Source: an uncultured Paracoccaceae bacterium (lineage in GTDB: Bacteria; Pseudomonadota; Alphaproteobacteria; Rhodobacterales; Rhodobacteraceae). From it: a DNA stretch of 64,000 nt. A model generated the notes under the pieces. That model was not told the DNA's origin. It saw only the letters and a program-made list of their open reading frames with translations, and did no database searches. Each line of letters starts with the position of its first letter. Within the stretch, counting starts at the first letter, position 1. Both the position numbers and the translations under genes were made by a program. This document shows positions 9,013 to 18,231 of the stretch, piece by piece. The DNA is taken from positions 62,001 through 126,000 of the forward strand of contig CANMKB010000003.1 of assembly GCA_947498415.1 (NCBI GenBank). The letters are read 5' to 3'.

Positions 9013-10048
9013 AGTTTGTGCAGATCTCTTGAAGTGCCACCCACTCATGATCGCTGAGAACAGAGTCATATGAACCCGCTGCGGCATCCGCCTCGATCAG
9101 GGTAAGCGTGCTTTCACCAGAAATGTCTTGCGCATAGGCATAAGGCGCAGCTGCAAGGTTCAGCGATTCAAAGTGTTTGATCAGAGCTTGATCGTCTACC
9201 GGGGTAGGGTCTTGTTTTGACAGACGCTCGGCATGGCTGCGCATCGTTTCATCCGTTAGCTGGCCCGTGGTCAACAGCCGGAAGCTGGCCCAGAACCCAC
9301 CGGTGGCCAGCAATTGTTCAAGCGGGTCAATCGTTTGTGCCCGAAGCGCCTCTGCTGCAACAAAGCCTGCGGCGACCGCTGGGTCTTCGTGGTCTTCTAG
9401 AATGTCACGGGCCAACAATACTCCGCCCCCGGGGAGGGATGCTGTACCGCGTACCCCACCGGGAACAACATAGATTTCTTTTACCTGCACGCGACGGGCC
9501 AAACGTTTCAGGGCTTCATCGGCGACGGGCTCTGAACAGGTAGGGCCTGTAAACGGCGTCATCTGGTTCATCAGATCCTGACCGATCACAATGCGGTTTA
9601 AGGGTGGCACAACCGACGTTACATGCAGCCGCAACGCATCTGGCAACCAAAACACAGCACCTGCGACGACTGCTGCGATGGATGTCACAACAGCCAACCC
9701 ACGCAAACGCCCGGGATGTGGAGAAGCCCGATGAATGGCTTTGCGCAGCTTTTCAATCGCGGCAATCATTTCGTGTTCGCTGTCCGCCAGTTCCAGTGTT
9801 TCATCTGGGTCACCGTCTGGGTGGAACAGGGCAGGGAACGCGCCCGGATTGGCGCGATGCACGGCCGCAATAGACCAATGCGCAAGCGGGCGGTCTTGAA
9901 GATCGGAAATCACCAAAGACATGTCACCCACAGAGACGATCACCTCTTTGCGTTGCGCATCAACGCTTTCGCGCCAAAGGCCGGTGGCCTCGAGCCGATC
10001 ATATTTTTTTAGGGCGACCATGGCGTGTACTGCTCTATTGTGATCCAC
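9011..10048 (-). CDS. Membrane protein with degenerate M48-peptidase-like domain
   Basis: 345 residues with a single strong membrane segment near 115-137 (LAVVTSIAAVVAGAVFWLP). The cytoplasmic part before it contains a short PH-like beta segment (EVIVSVGDMSLVISDLQDRPL). After the membrane segment the region VKEIYVVPGGVRGTASLPGG and VLLARDILEDHEDPAVAAGF follows the layout of M48 metallopeptidases (substrate strand, LPGG turn, then the active-site helix), but HExxH is replaced by AAEAL, so zinc-dependent proteolysis is unlikely. The GTG at 10048 gives the longest form; ATG at 10021 (MVALKKYDR) is equally plausible, and neither has a strong ribosome site. The M48 relation is my inference from pattern. 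Confidence 0.65.
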   Translation of the reverse strand: MDHNRAVHAMVALKKYDRLEATGLWRESVDAQRKEVIVSVGDMSLVISDLQDRPLAHWSIAAVHRANPGAFPALFHPDGDPDETLELADSEHEMIAAIEKLRKAIHRASPHPGRLRGLAVVTSIAAVVAGAVFWLPDALRLHVTSVVPPLNRIVIGQDLMNQMTPFTGPTCSEPVADEALKRLARRVQVKEIYVVPGGVRGTASLPGGGVLLARDILEDHEDPAVAAGFVAAEALRAQTIDPLEQLLATGGFWASFRLLTTGQLTDETMRSHAERLSKQDPTPVDDQALIKHFESLNLAAAPYAYAQDISGESTLTLIEADAAAGSYDSVLSDHEWVALQEICTN

Positions 10049-10131
10049 GTCTTTTGATCAAATTACACATCATTTGACGGTATCGCAATCGTGCGCTGGC
10101 CTGTTGTGATCTCTCAAACTAAGGTAAAAGC

Positions 10132-10776
10132 ATGATTATTTCGCATGGGCGCCGCTTTATCTTCATTCACATCCCTAAAACCGGGGGCACCGCCATGGCG
10201 CTTGCGCTTGAGGGCCGCGCGATGAAGGATGATTTGATGATGGGGGATACGCCCAAAGCGACCAAGCGACGGCGGCGTTTAAAGGATGTGCAAACTTCTG
10301 GCCGTTTGTGGAAGCATTCTGGACTTTCTGACATCGAAGGCTTGGTGACAGAAGATGAGATCAAGGAATTCTTTACGTTTACACTCGTGCGCAATCCATG
10401 GGATCGGATGGTCAGCTATTATCATTGGGCGCGTGTGCAAGACTTTGATCATCCAGCAGTATCCTGCGCTAAGGCGCATGATTTTCAAGGATTTGTTGCT
10501 GACGCGGGAGTGCAAAGAAGTGTAAAGGCCAATTCCTACGGACGGTATATGACGACCCTGTCCGGGGACGAGGTTTGCACTCAGTTCATCCGGCTGGAAT
10601 GTTTTTCTGAGGATGCGCAGCCGCTTTTTGATCATCTTGGATTTGACTTAGAATTGCCGCGGGTGAACCGGTCAAATCGCTCTGCCGACTACCGTGTGTA
10701 CTACGATGATCGGGCTGCAGAAACCGTGGGCGAAATATGCGCGACAGACATCACCCGCTTTGGCTACACATACTAA
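10132..10776 (+). CDS. Sulfotransferase family protein
   Basis: 214 residues. The N-terminal FIHIPKTGGTA is the 5'-phosphosulfate loop of the sulfotransferase-2 family and TLVRNPWDRMVSYYHW supplies the 3'-phosphate-binding Arg and Ser. It probably transfers sulfate from PAPS to a carbohydrate or another hydroxyl compound; the acceptor cannot be read from the sequence. Stand-alone gene, closed by a near-perfect palindromic terminator overlapping its stop codon. Confidence 0.8.
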   Translation: MIISHGRRFIFIHIPKTGGTAMALALEGRAMKDDLMMGDTPKATKRRRRLKDVQTSGRLWKHSGLSDIEGLVTEDEIKEFFTFTLVRNPWDRMVSYYHWARVQDFDHPAVSCAKAHDFQGFVADAGVQRSVKANSYGRYMTTLSGDEVCTQFIRLECFSEDAQPLFDHLGFDLELPRVNRSNRSADYRVYYDDRAAETVGEICATDITRFGYTY

Positions 10777-10802
10777 AAAGCCCGACGATATCGCCGGGCT
10801 TT
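10777..10802. terminator. Bidirectional palindromic terminator
   Basis: A 26-base nearly perfect palindrome (arms AAAGCCCGRCGAT, one mismatch) lies between the convergent sulfotransferase and fadJ genes, with terminal A and T runs suited to both directions. Confidence 0.85.
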
Positions 10803-10809
10803 CTTTGGA

Positions 10810-12999
10810 TTATGCGGCCTTTTCGGGGGCAAAACGATTGTAGAAACTTTGCCCTTTGTTTCCCATGTCTCGTAACAAGTCAGGGCAAGTAAAGCGCGTG
10901 CCATAAGCTTCGGTTAAGGCGTCACACTTCTCGGCAGCCCAAGGGGCGCCAACGATATCAAGCCAGCTGAATGGGCCGCCAGACCAAGGCGCAAAGCCCC
11001 AACCTAAGATCGCCCCAACATCACCTTCGCGAATATCTTCGAGCACGCCTTCTTCGAGAGACCGTACCGCCTCAAGAACTTGGGCGAACATCAGACGGTT
11101 TTGCACCTCAGTGAGGTCTGGCTGATCGTCCGCCACTGGGTATTTCTTTGCAAGACCGTCCCAGAACAACTGGCGTTTGCCTTTTTCATCATAGTCATAG
11201 AACCCGGCCTTGGCTTTGCGCCCCAACCGGCCCTCTGCTTCCATGAAAAACAAAACCTCATCCACGGCATCATCAGGATAGGCATCGCCCATCGCGGCCT
11301 TTGTGGCGCGGGCAATTTTTACACCAAGCTCGACGGATGTTTCATCAACCAGTTGCAGCGGTCCCACCGGGAAGCCCAGCAATTGTGCTGCATTGTCGAT
11401 CAAAACCGGCGAGACGCCTTCGCCGACCATACGCAGACCTTCGTTGAGATAGGGAAGGATGCAGCGGTTGGCATAGAAAAAACGCGCGTCGTTGACAACG
11501 ATCGGGGTCTTTTTGATTTGGCGTACAAAATCCAATGCTTTGGCCACGGCACGGTCGCCCGTTCCCTTGCCTTTGATGATCTCAACCAACAGCATTTTCT
11601 CGACAGGAGAGAAAAAGTGAATGCCGATGAATTGATCCGCACGACCAGAGGCTTTGGCCAATTCTGTGATCGGCAGGGTCGAGGTGTTTGAGGCAAAGAT
11701 TGCATCTTTTGGAATGACAGCTTCGACCTTTTGGGTCATCTCTGCCTTGACCTTTGGGTCTTCAAACACCGCTTCGACAATCAGATCTACATCTGCCAAA
11801 GCGTTTAGATCGGTTGTTGCGGTGATGCGTGACAGCATCGCTTCCTTTTGTTCGGGCGTTGCCTTTTTACGTGCGATGCCCTTGTCCGCGTAGGTTTCGG
11901 TATAGGCTTTCCCTCGGTCTGCGGCCTCTTGGGTTTGATCAATCAGAACCACATCGATGCCCGCCTTGGCTGACACCAGTGCAATGCCTGCGCCCATCAT
12001 GCCGGCGCCCAAAACACCGACCTTTTTAACGCGTTCATCCTCAACCGCAGGGCGGTTTGCGCCTTTTTCGAGGGCTTCTTTGTTGATGAACAAGCTTCGG
12101 ATCATTGCGCCAGAGCTTGGGTTCATAAGCACATTGGTGAACCAACGCGCTTCAATCTTTAGGGCGGTGTCAAACGGCACTTGGGCGCCTTCGTATACGG
12201 CTGACAGCAAAGCCTTGGCCGCCGGGAAAGCGCCCCAGGTTTTCCCGTGTACCATCGCAGAGGCCCCGACAAAGGTCATAAAGCCTGCTGGGTGATAGGG
12301 CGCACCACCGGGCATTTTATACCCTTTTTCATCCCATGGTTTGACGAACTTTGGCTCTGACAAGACCCACTCACGGGCCGCTGCCATCGGGTCGTCGGAA
12401 ACTTCGTCGATCAGGCCGGCCATCTTGGCTTTCTTAGGGTCGCTCAGTTTGCCTTCCAATAGGAATGGCGCAGCAGCCATCGCCCCCATTTTGCGCACCA
12501 AACGCGTCGTGCCGCCAGCGCCGGGGAAAATGCCAACCATGATTTCTGGCAAGCCAATCTTGGCCTTTGGATTGTCAGCCGCAAAGATGCGATGAGTTGC
12601 CAAGGGAATTTCCATTCCAATGCCCAACCCAGTGCCCGGCATAACGCAAGCCACAGGCTTGCCGCCTTTGTTGGTTTTTGGGTCCATGCCCGCGCGTTCG
12701 ATTTTGCGCAGGATGCGGTGCATGTACATGATGCCGTCAAAAAGACCTTTGGCTGGATTGTCTCCGGCCATTTCTTTCATCTTGGCAATGATGTTCAAAT
12801 CCATTCCGCCGGCAAATGTACCTTCTTTGCCCGAAGTGATGATGATGCCTTTAACCGCGCCGTCAGCCAGAGCCTGATCTGTCAATTCATCCAGCTGAGC
12901 AAGAGCCTCAAGGTTAAGCACGTTCATGCTTTTGCCTTGGGTGTCCCAAACCAGGGTTGCGATGCCTTCGGCATCAATGTTCATGGTGAAATCTGTCAT
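10810..12999 (-). CDS. fadJ: Multifunctional enoyl-CoA hydratase / 3-hydroxyacyl-CoA dehydrogenase
   Basis: Two successive steps of beta-oxidation: hydration of enoyl-CoA and NAD-dependent oxidation of 3-hydroxyacyl-CoA. 729 residues. The crotonase domain covers about 1-190 (GTGLGIGMEIPLATHRIFAA, then the catalytic segment GLPEIMVGIFPGAGGT). The Rossmann start VGVLGAGMMGAGIALVSAKA is near 330, and SNTSTLPITELA with FIGIHFFSPVEKM marks the dehydrogenase active site. Two C-terminal 3HCDH domains complete it. The ATG overlaps the cupin gene stop as ATGA. FadB versus FadJ naming is arbitrary here. Last gene of gst-thiolase-cupin-fadJ. Confidence 0.93.
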   Translation of the reverse strand: MTDFTMNIDAEGIATLVWDTQGKSMNVLNLEALAQLDELTDQALADGAVKGIIITSGKEGTFAGGMDLNIIAKMKEMAGDNPAKGLFDGIMYMHRILRKIERAGMDPKTNKGGKPVACVMPGTGLGIGMEIPLATHRIFAADNPKAKIGLPEIMVGIFPGAGGTTRLVRKMGAMAAAPFLLEGKLSDPKKAKMAGLIDEVSDDPMAAAREWVLSEPKFVKPWDEKGYKMPGGAPYHPAGFMTFVGASAMVHGKTWGAFPAAKALLSAVYEGAQVPFDTALKIEARWFTNVLMNPSSGAMIRSLFINKEALEKGANRPAVEDERVKKVGVLGAGMMGAGIALVSAKAGIDVVLIDQTQEAADRGKAYTETYADKGIARKKATPEQKEAMLSRITATTDLNALADVDLIVEAVFEDPKVKAEMTQKVEAVIPKDAIFASNTSTLPITELAKASGRADQFIGIHFFSPVEKMLLVEIIKGKGTGDRAVAKALDFVRQIKKTPIVVNDARFFYANRCILPYLNEGLRMVGEGVSPVLIDNAAQLLGFPVGPLQLVDETSVELGVKIARATKAAMGDAYPDDAVDEVLFFMEAEGRLGRKAKAGFYDYDEKGKRQLFWDGLAKKYPVADDQPDLTEVQNRLMFAQVLEAVRSLEEGVLEDIREGDVGAILGWGFAPWSGGPFSWLDIVGAPWAAEKCDALTEAYGTRFTCPDLLRDMGNKGQSFYNRFAPEKAA

Positions 13000-13469
13000 G
13001 CATCTTCTCCCGGATAGGGGCTGCCGTCTTGGTGGGTAAACCGCTGGCCGTTTTCATCAAGAGTTACCTTTAGGTCGACATCGCTGTACCAACCGATTTC
13101 CGTCGGGGTGCGGTTGGCCATGGCCAACATGCGCACTTCACCATCAGATTTATTGATAATCTGGTGTCCGTTTTCGTCGCCTGCCGGGAAGGCTGCGCAT
13201 TCGCCTGCCTTCAGTTCCGTCTCTCCGTGATCGTCCACCAAGGTAGCTGTGCCCTCTAGAATGAACACAAATTCATCCTGTTCAACGTGCCAATGGCGCA
13301 GGCTTGATTTCGCGCCGGGCTGAAGAATGGTGATGTTCACTCCAAATTTGGTCAATCCGGCAGCATCGCTAAAACGAAGGCTTGAACGGCCCTCCATCTC
13401 GGCATGAAATTGTTTAGGATAGGCGGAACCTGTGACGGGGACGAGGCTTTCTAAATCAACTTTTGGCAT
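12996..13469 (-). CDS. Cupin-domain protein in beta-oxidation operon
   Basis: 157 residues with one cupin barrel: motif 1 in [18 protein letters not shown] (two His, one Glu) and motif 2 in [16 protein letters not shown] (His), the usual mononuclear-metal ligands. No recognisable signal peptide. It is locked between the thiolase and fadJ genes (TGATG and ATGA overlaps), so it is co-translated with them. The context suggests a role linked to acyl-CoA breakdown or its control, but no substrate is apparent. Confidence 0.75.
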   Translation of the reverse strand: MPKVDLESLVPVTGSAYPKQFHAEMEGRSSLRFSDAAGLTKFGVNITILQPGAKSSLRHWHVEQDEFVFILEGTATLVDDHGETELKAGECAAFPAGDENGHQIINKSDGEVRMLAMANRTPTEIGWYSDVDLKVTLDENGQRFTHQDGSPYPGEDA

Positions 13470-14680
13470 CAGACTCTCTCAATTATCGTTGCAGCGCCCA
13501 TGCCAGACCCAATGCAAAGTGTGGCCAGACCTGTTTCTTTATCAGAGCGTTCCAGCTCATCCAGCAATGTCCCAAGGATCATTGCGCCGGTGGCCCCAAG
13601 GGGGTGACCCATTGCAATAGATCCACCGTTCACATTCACCTTGGTGGGATCTGCATCAAAAGCCTGCATGAAGCGCATCACAACAGAAGCGAAGGCCTCA
13701 TTCACTTCAAATAAATCAAGATCGCCGATTTCCATGCCTGTTTCGCGCAGAATTTTCTGTGTGACCGGAACTGGACCAGTCAGCATGATGGTCGGGTCTG
13801 TACCGATTTTGGCTGTCGCTTTAATACGGGCGCGGGGCTTAAGGCCCATACGTTCACCAAATTCCTTATTCCCGATCAATACGGCGGCGGACCCATCGAC
13901 GATGCCCGAGGAATTCCCAGCGTGGTGAATGTGGTTGATCCGCTCAAGATGCGGGTACTTCATCAGGGCAATTTTATCAAAGCCTGGCATGACCTCTCCC
14001 ATATCTTTGAACGATGGCTTAAGCCCGCCCAAAGACTGCATGTCGGTGCCCGGGCGCATGTATTCGTCATGTTCCAAGATCGGAAGGCCGTTGATATCGT
14101 GAATAGGGACAACTGAATTGTTAAAGTATCCGGCGTCCCAAGCCGCCTTCGCGCGTTTTTGACTTTCGACGGCCAGCGCATCTGCTTGATCCCGGGTGAA
14201 CCCGTATTCTGTGGCGATGATGTCTGCGGAAATGCCTTGCGGCACAAAGTAGTTGTCGATTGCGATGGAGGGATCAACAGCAATTGCGCCGCCATCCATG
14301 CCCATGGGCACCCGGCTCATGCATTCGACACCACCTGCGATATAGGCATCCCCCGCGCCGCCGCGCACTTGGTTTGCGGCCATATTCACGGCCTCTAGAC
14401 CAGAGGCGCAAAAGCGGTTGATCGACACGCCTGGAATTCTTTCGTCAAGATCAGAGGCCAGTACAGCTGTCCGGGCCAAGCAAGCACCTTGTTCTGCGAC
14501 CTGTGTGACGTTGCCCCAGATGACATCCTCAACCGCGTGACCTTCTAGGTTATTGCGCGTCTTAAGGGCATTTAGAACGGCCGCGCTTAGACGAGGGGCC
14601 GTGACTTCATGCAAAGAGCCATCCTTGCGGCCTTTTCCGCGGACAGATCGCACAGCGTCATAGATATAGGCTTCGGTCAT
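13469..14680 (-). CDS. fadA: Acetyl-CoA C-acyltransferase (3-ketoacyl-CoA thiolase)
   Basis: Thiolytic cleavage of 3-ketoacyl-CoA, the last beta-oxidation step. 403 residues from ATG 14680, chosen because GAGGAGA lies just upstream and the protein then begins [12 protein letters not shown] as thiolases do; a longer reading to 14707 lacks a ribosome site. Nucleophile Cys91 in [10 protein letters not shown], the histidine of [15 protein letters not shown] near 359, and the second cysteine in LCIGSGMGA near 389 are present. It could equally be labelled fadI or a broad thiolase. Same operon as the GST, cupin and fadJ genes. Confidence 0.92.
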   Translation of the reverse strand: MTEAYIYDAVRSVRGKGRKDGSLHEVTAPRLSAAVLNALKTRNNLEGHAVEDVIWGNVTQVAEQGACLARTAVLASDLDERIPGVSINRFCASGLEAVNMAANQVRGGAGDAYIAGGVECMSRVPMGMDGGAIAVDPSIAIDNYFVPQGISADIIATEYGFTRDQADALAVESQKRAKAAWDAGYFNNSVVPIHDINGLPILEHDEYMRPGTDMQSLGGLKPSFKDMGEVMPGFDKIALMKYPHLERINHIHHAGNSSGIVDGSAAVLIGNKEFGERMGLKPRARIKATAKIGTDPTIMLTGPVPVTQKILRETGMEIGDLDLFEVNEAFASVVMRFMQAFDADPTKVNVNGGSIAMGHPLGATGAMILGTLLDELERSDKETGLATLCIGSGMGAATIIERV

Positions 14681-14690
14681 GCTCTTCTCC

Positions 14691-15329
14691 TCAAAGGCCA
14701 CGGTCACTGGGGTGACCGGGCATTAAATCATAGGGGGCCTTCCAGCCCGGTGTCTGTTCAATGTTGCCAAGCCAACGATCAATATTGGCCCATTCTTTGC
14801 GATCAAAGCCAAAGGGCTCTGGGTAAAATAGATATCCACAGCAAGAAATATCTGCGTTGGTCAGCGCATCCCCAACCACCCAATCCTTGCCCTCAAGATG
14901 GGTGTCTAAGGTGCGATAGGCCGCTTTTGTGCGTCCTTGAAGGAAATCAATCGTCTGTTGCGGACGTTTGTCTTCTGGAATGAAGTTCATCAGGAAGCGC
15001 GTTAAGCCGTTTTGACTTGAAAGTTTGTGGTTGTCCCACAAAACCCAGCGCATGACCTCATATTTGTCTTCGGGTTTGCCTGTGAACATTCCCGTTTTGT
15101 CAGAGATGTAAGATTGTATCGCGCCGGATTGCGTAAGCTTTACATCTCCATCTACAAGTACAGGGACTTCTCCCATCTCATTTACATTCTGATGGTACTC
15201 TGCCGTGCGGGCTTCGCCATTAAAGAAGTCTACATAAATTGGCTCCCAATCGGCGCCTGACAGTTCAAGCGCGAGCGCGGCCTTATAGGCATTGCCGCTT
15301 TCACCAAAGCAGTAAAGTTTCATGGTCAT
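14691..15329 (-). CDS. Glutathione S-transferase family protein
   Basis: 212 residues: an N-terminal thioredoxin-like domain (MKLYCFGESGNAYKAALAL, MGEVPVLVDGD with the cis-proline, then QSGAIQSYI) and an all-helical C-terminal domain. Substrate unknown. The ATG follows AGGGAGAAACCG. It ends 10 bases before the thiolase start and contains that gene's ribosome site, so it is the likely first gene of the beta-oxidation operon; a role in disposing of reactive acyl or enoyl intermediates is only a guess. Confidence 0.85.
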   Translation of the reverse strand: MTMKLYCFGESGNAYKAALALELSGADWEPIYVDFFNGEARTAEYHQNVNEMGEVPVLVDGDVKLTQSGAIQSYISDKTGMFTGKPEDKYEVMRWVLWDNHKLSSQNGLTRFLMNFIPEDKRPQQTIDFLQGRTKAAYRTLDTHLEGKDWVVGDALTNADISCCGYLFYPEPFGFDRKEWANIDRWLGNIEQTPGWKAPYDLMPGHPSDRGL

Positions 15330-15356
15330 CGGTTTCTCCCTGATATTTGCGCAGCG

Positions 15357-15407
15357 CTGGGGGTTTCACACCCCCAGACCCCCGTGGAGTATTTCTTGAA
15401 AGATGAA
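15357..15407 (+). repeat. Intergenic repeat copy 1 (hairpin plus GAGTATTT...GAAAGATGAA)
   Basis: A perfect 8-bp hairpin (CTGGGGGT / ACCCCCAG, 15357-15377) is followed by GGAGTATTTCTTGAAAGATGAA at 15386-15407. The second part recurs inverted at 15541-15562 and directly at 57305-57326, in other intergenic gaps. Confidence 0.6.
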
Positions 15408-15480
15408 TACGGGTTTAGAGTTCATTCACTTTGATCTGTTTGATTACTTGTGCGGTACAGGCGGGAGCGCCGATGACCGC

Positions 15481-15562
15481 GAAAGGTGAAGCCTCGCCCG
15501 TGATCCAGTTCACAACAATCACGGGTGAGGTGGACCTCTGCTTCATCTTTCTAAAAATACTC
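15481..15562 (-). repeat. Intergenic inverted-repeat element, copy 2
   Basis: CTCGCCCGTGAT (15493-15504) pairs with ATCACGGGTGAG (15518-15529), one mismatch. The outer flanks also mirror each other: GAAAGGTGAAGC on the left and, on the minus strand at the right end, GAAAGATGAAG after GAGTATTTTTA. No coding capacity seen. It looks like a small palindromic element typical of intergenic repeats. Confidence 0.55.
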
Positions 15563-15591
15563 AAATTCTTTCCTCTCCCAAAGCGGTGCCG

Positions 15592-15804
15592 TTAGCGTTT
15601 CCGCGCGTCCAGTTCCGAATTGAACCGCCGTAATCGGTGCGACAGTCCTTCTTCGTCGGTCACGCCATCGAAGTTTTCAAAGAGAAAGGACAATGCCTCT
15701 CCCTCATCCAAGCCGGCCTCATGTGAAAACCGTTTCAGCCGGCGATAGGCATCTTCTGTCATCGCGATGGGGAAGCGCCGGGTTAGGCGAAATCGTTTGG
15801 GCAT
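15592..15804 (-). CDS. Small conserved protein coupled to acyl-CoA dehydrogenase
   Basis: 70 residues, no membrane segment, rich in Arg and acidic residues (begins [20 protein letters not shown]). The N-terminal basic strand followed by MTEDAYRRLKRFSHEAGLDE and a second helix is reminiscent of ribbon-helix-helix proteins, a weak inference. The ATG at 15804 overlaps the dehydrogenase stop as TGATG, indicating translational coupling. Function unknown. Confidence 0.65.
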   Translation of the reverse strand: MPKRFRLTRRFPIAMTEDAYRRLKRFSHEAGLDEGEALSFLFENFDGVTDEEGLSHRLRRFNSELDARKR

Positions 15805-17579
15805 CAAAAGGCCTCTGCATCTAGGGTCATGACCGTATCTGCACCGCTTTCGATACGCGACAGGTGCATCGCAGTCGCGGGCAAACGCCGTGCCATGTAG
15901 TAACGGGCGGTTGTAAGTTTGGTTTCATGGAAGGCCGCATCTGAAGCACCATTTTTAAGCGCTAGCATCGAAGATTTTGCCATTTTCGCCCACATGAGTC
16001 CAAGGCAGACATGACCAAACAAGTGCATGAAATCATAAGAGCCTGCGAGCGCATGGTTTGGGTTTTTCATGCCGTTTTGCATGAAATACATCCCCGCCGC
16101 CTGAAGGTCTTTTGACGCCGATTTAAGGGGGGCTACAAAGTCTTTCAGATCTTCGTTTTCTGCATTCTCTTTGCAGAATGATTTCACCAGATCAAAGAAG
16201 GCCATAACATGTTTGCCGCCGTCTTGTGCCAGTTTTCGCCCAACCAAATCAAGCGCTTGAACGCCATTGGCGCCTTCATAGATCATCGTGATGCGGGCAT
16301 CACGGGTGAACTGGCTCATGCCGTGTTCTTCGATGTAACCATGACCGCCATAAATTTGCTGTGCTTGCACTGTCGATTGATAACCTTCGTCCGTCAAAAA
16401 GCCTTTAATGACTGGGGTCATCAATGAGATCAGCCCATCAGCGTCTTGATCGTCATTGCGATGCGACGCGTCAATCATTTGTGCGCCCCACAGCAGAAAG
16501 GCGCGGCCGCCTTCGATAAAGCTTTTTTGGTCCATCAAAGCGCGGCGAATATCAGGATGCACAATCAGCGGGTCTGCAGGGCCGTCCGGGTTTTTTGCCC
16601 CTGTCACATCCCGGCCTTGCAAACGGTCTTTGGCATAGACAACGGCGTTTTGATATGCGGCCTCTGCCTGAGCAAGCCCTTGCATGCCGACACCCAGACG
16701 TGCCTCGTTCATCATAGTGAACATGGCGCGCATCCCCTTGTGTTCATCGCCCAACAGGTAGCCCGTTGCTCCGTCATAGTTCATCACACAGGTCGAATTG
16801 CCGTGGATGCCCATCTTGCGCTCAATGTTGCCCACCGAAACCCCATTTCGCGCACCAAGAGAGCCATCATCGTTCACATTGATCTTTGGCACGATAAACA
16901 AAGACACACCTTTGATGCCTTCGGGGCCACCTGGGATTTTGGCAAGCACCAGATGGATGATGTTTTCCGCCATGTCGTGATCGCCTGCTGAGATGAAAAT
17001 CTTTTGGCCAGTCACTTTGTAAGAGCCATCCTCCTGCGGCTCTGCTTTGGTGCGCATCAAGCCCAGATCAGTGCCGCAATGCGGCTCTGTCAGGTTCATT
17101 GTGCCGGTCCAGGCGCAGCTGACCATGTTGGGCAGGTAAGTGGCCTTTTGTTGATCGGTGCCATGCGCCAAGATCGCAGACGCGGCGCCGTGGGTCAGGC
17201 CTTGATACATCGTAAAAGCTTGGTTTGCGGCAGAGAATATTTCGCCCACAGCGGTGCCTAGCAACACAGGCATGTTTTGTCCGCCAAACTCTTCGGGCAT
17301 GTCTAGCCCGGGCCAGCCGCCCGCTTTGACTTGCTCAAAAGCGTCTTTAAATCCATCGGGGGTGTGCACCACGCCATTTTCCAAACGACAGCCTTGCGTG
17401 TCGCCGACCACATTCAGTGGGGCAATGACGCTGCTGGTCAGTTTGCCAGCCTCCTCCAGAATCGCGCCGGTAAACTCCTGATCCAAATCGGAATATCCCG
17501 GAATATCACTTGCACTGATATTTAGAACATCATGCAACAGATATTGCATATCTTTGGTGGGGGCGTTGTAAACTGGCAT
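15804..17579 (-). CDS. Acyl-CoA dehydrogenase, long form
   Basis: FAD-dependent desaturation of acyl-CoA, first step of beta-oxidation. 591 residues, longer than the classic 380-residue enzymes and typical of the subgroup with an extra C-terminal domain. Landmarks: the flavin-binding [37 protein letters not shown], and the catalytic glutamate in [19 protein letters not shown]. It is downstream of the MerR gene (25 bases) and upstream of the 70-residue protein, forming a three-gene minus-strand unit. Chain-length preference cannot be inferred. Confidence 0.93.
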   Translation of the reverse strand: MPVYNAPTKDMQYLLHDVLNISASDIPGYSDLDQEFTGAILEEAGKLTSSVIAPLNVVGDTQGCRLENGVVHTPDGFKDAFEQVKAGGWPGLDMPEEFGGQNMPVLLGTAVGEIFSAANQAFTMYQGLTHGAASAILAHGTDQQKATYLPNMVSCAWTGTMNLTEPHCGTDLGLMRTKAEPQEDGSYKVTGQKIFISAGDHDMAENIIHLVLAKIPGGPEGIKGVSLFIVPKINVNDDGSLGARNGVSVGNIERKMGIHGNSTCVMNYDGATGYLLGDEHKGMRAMFTMMNEARLGVGMQGLAQAEAAYQNAVVYAKDRLQGRDVTGAKNPDGPADPLIVHPDIRRALMDQKSFIEGGRAFLLWGAQMIDASHRNDDQDADGLISLMTPVIKGFLTDEGYQSTVQAQQIYGGHGYIEEHGMSQFTRDARITMIYEGANGVQALDLVGRKLAQDGGKHVMAFFDLVKSFCKENAENEDLKDFVAPLKSASKDLQAAGMYFMQNGMKNPNHALAGSYDFMHLFGHVCLGLMWAKMAKSSMLALKNGASDAAFHETKLTTARYYMARRLPATAMHLSRIESGADTVMTLDAEAF

Positions 17580-17604
17580 AGGCTCCTCCGGGGATGATTA
17601 CGGG

Positions 17605-18006
17605 TTACTCAGCGGCTTTGTTTTGCTGAGATAGAGTGGAGATCATCTTTTCCCCCCATTTCAGCTGTTCTTTTAGGTCGTTGATCGCATGATCAAGCTC
17701 GTCACGCTGGCGCTCAAGATCGGCAAGACGCTCTTGCGCAACTTCATACGTGCGCTGCAATTGGGTTTGTTGTTGATCGCCCATGTCATACAGGTCGAGC
17801 AGCTGGCGAATTTCTTCGAGCGAGAAGCCGAAGCGTTTCCCGCGCAAAATCAGTTTCAATCGCGCCCGATCGCGGCGCGTGAAAAGGCGTTTCTGGCCTT
17901 CCCGCACTGGAAACAAAAGCTCTTTAGCTTCGTAAAAGCGCAGGGTGCGAGGCGTGACATCAAAGCTGTCACACATCTCTCGAATTGTCATATAGTCGTC
18001 GGTCAT
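17605..18006 (-). CDS. MerR-family regulator, LiuR-like
   Basis: 133 residues from ATG 18006, selected because GAGGGAAACTTC precedes it and MTIREMCDSFDVTPRTLRFY then begins the winged-helix domain; upstream in-frame sequence shows no ribosome site. The DNA-binding domain (about 1-75, with LRFYEAKELLFP and RRDRARLKLILRGKRFGFS) is followed by a coiled-coil of about 50 residues and no cysteine-rich effector loop, so it is not a metal sensor. Relatives such as LiuR control fatty-acid and branched-chain degradation. It precedes the acyl-CoA dehydrogenase and probably regulates it and itself. Confidence 0.85.
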   Translation of the reverse strand: MTDDYMTIREMCDSFDVTPRTLRFYEAKELLFPVREGQKRLFTRRDRARLKLILRGKRFGFSLEEIRQLLDLYDMGDQQQTQLQRTYEVAQERLADLERQRDELDHAINDLKEQLKWGEKMISTLSQQNKAAE

Positions 18007-18070
18007 GAAGTTTCCCTCGTCCGTGTCGTGACCATAAGTTGGGTGTCTTATAGAGTCGTTACAATGATAA

Positions 18071-18085
18071 TTGACGTTTACGTAA
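18071..18085. promoter_or_regulatory. Candidate MerR/LiuR-type operator
   Basis: TTGACGTTTACGTAA lies in the region between the divergent merR (minus) and lysE (plus) genes, 65 bases upstream of the merR start. It nearly matches the TTACGTTTACGTAA-like palindrome I associate with LiuR. A second CTACGTAAA stands at 18126-18134. Confidence 0.5.
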
Positions 18086-18231
18086 CTACTACGCTGCGTC
18101 ACCTTAAAGTTTACCTAGCTTCCGCCTACGTAAATTGCGCCGATCTCGTTAAAATTGCAAATGAATTTAAGGCCAAGCCCTTGACTCAGAGATAAGAGTG
18201 CAGAACAATAAGTGAACATATGGAGGGTGCG

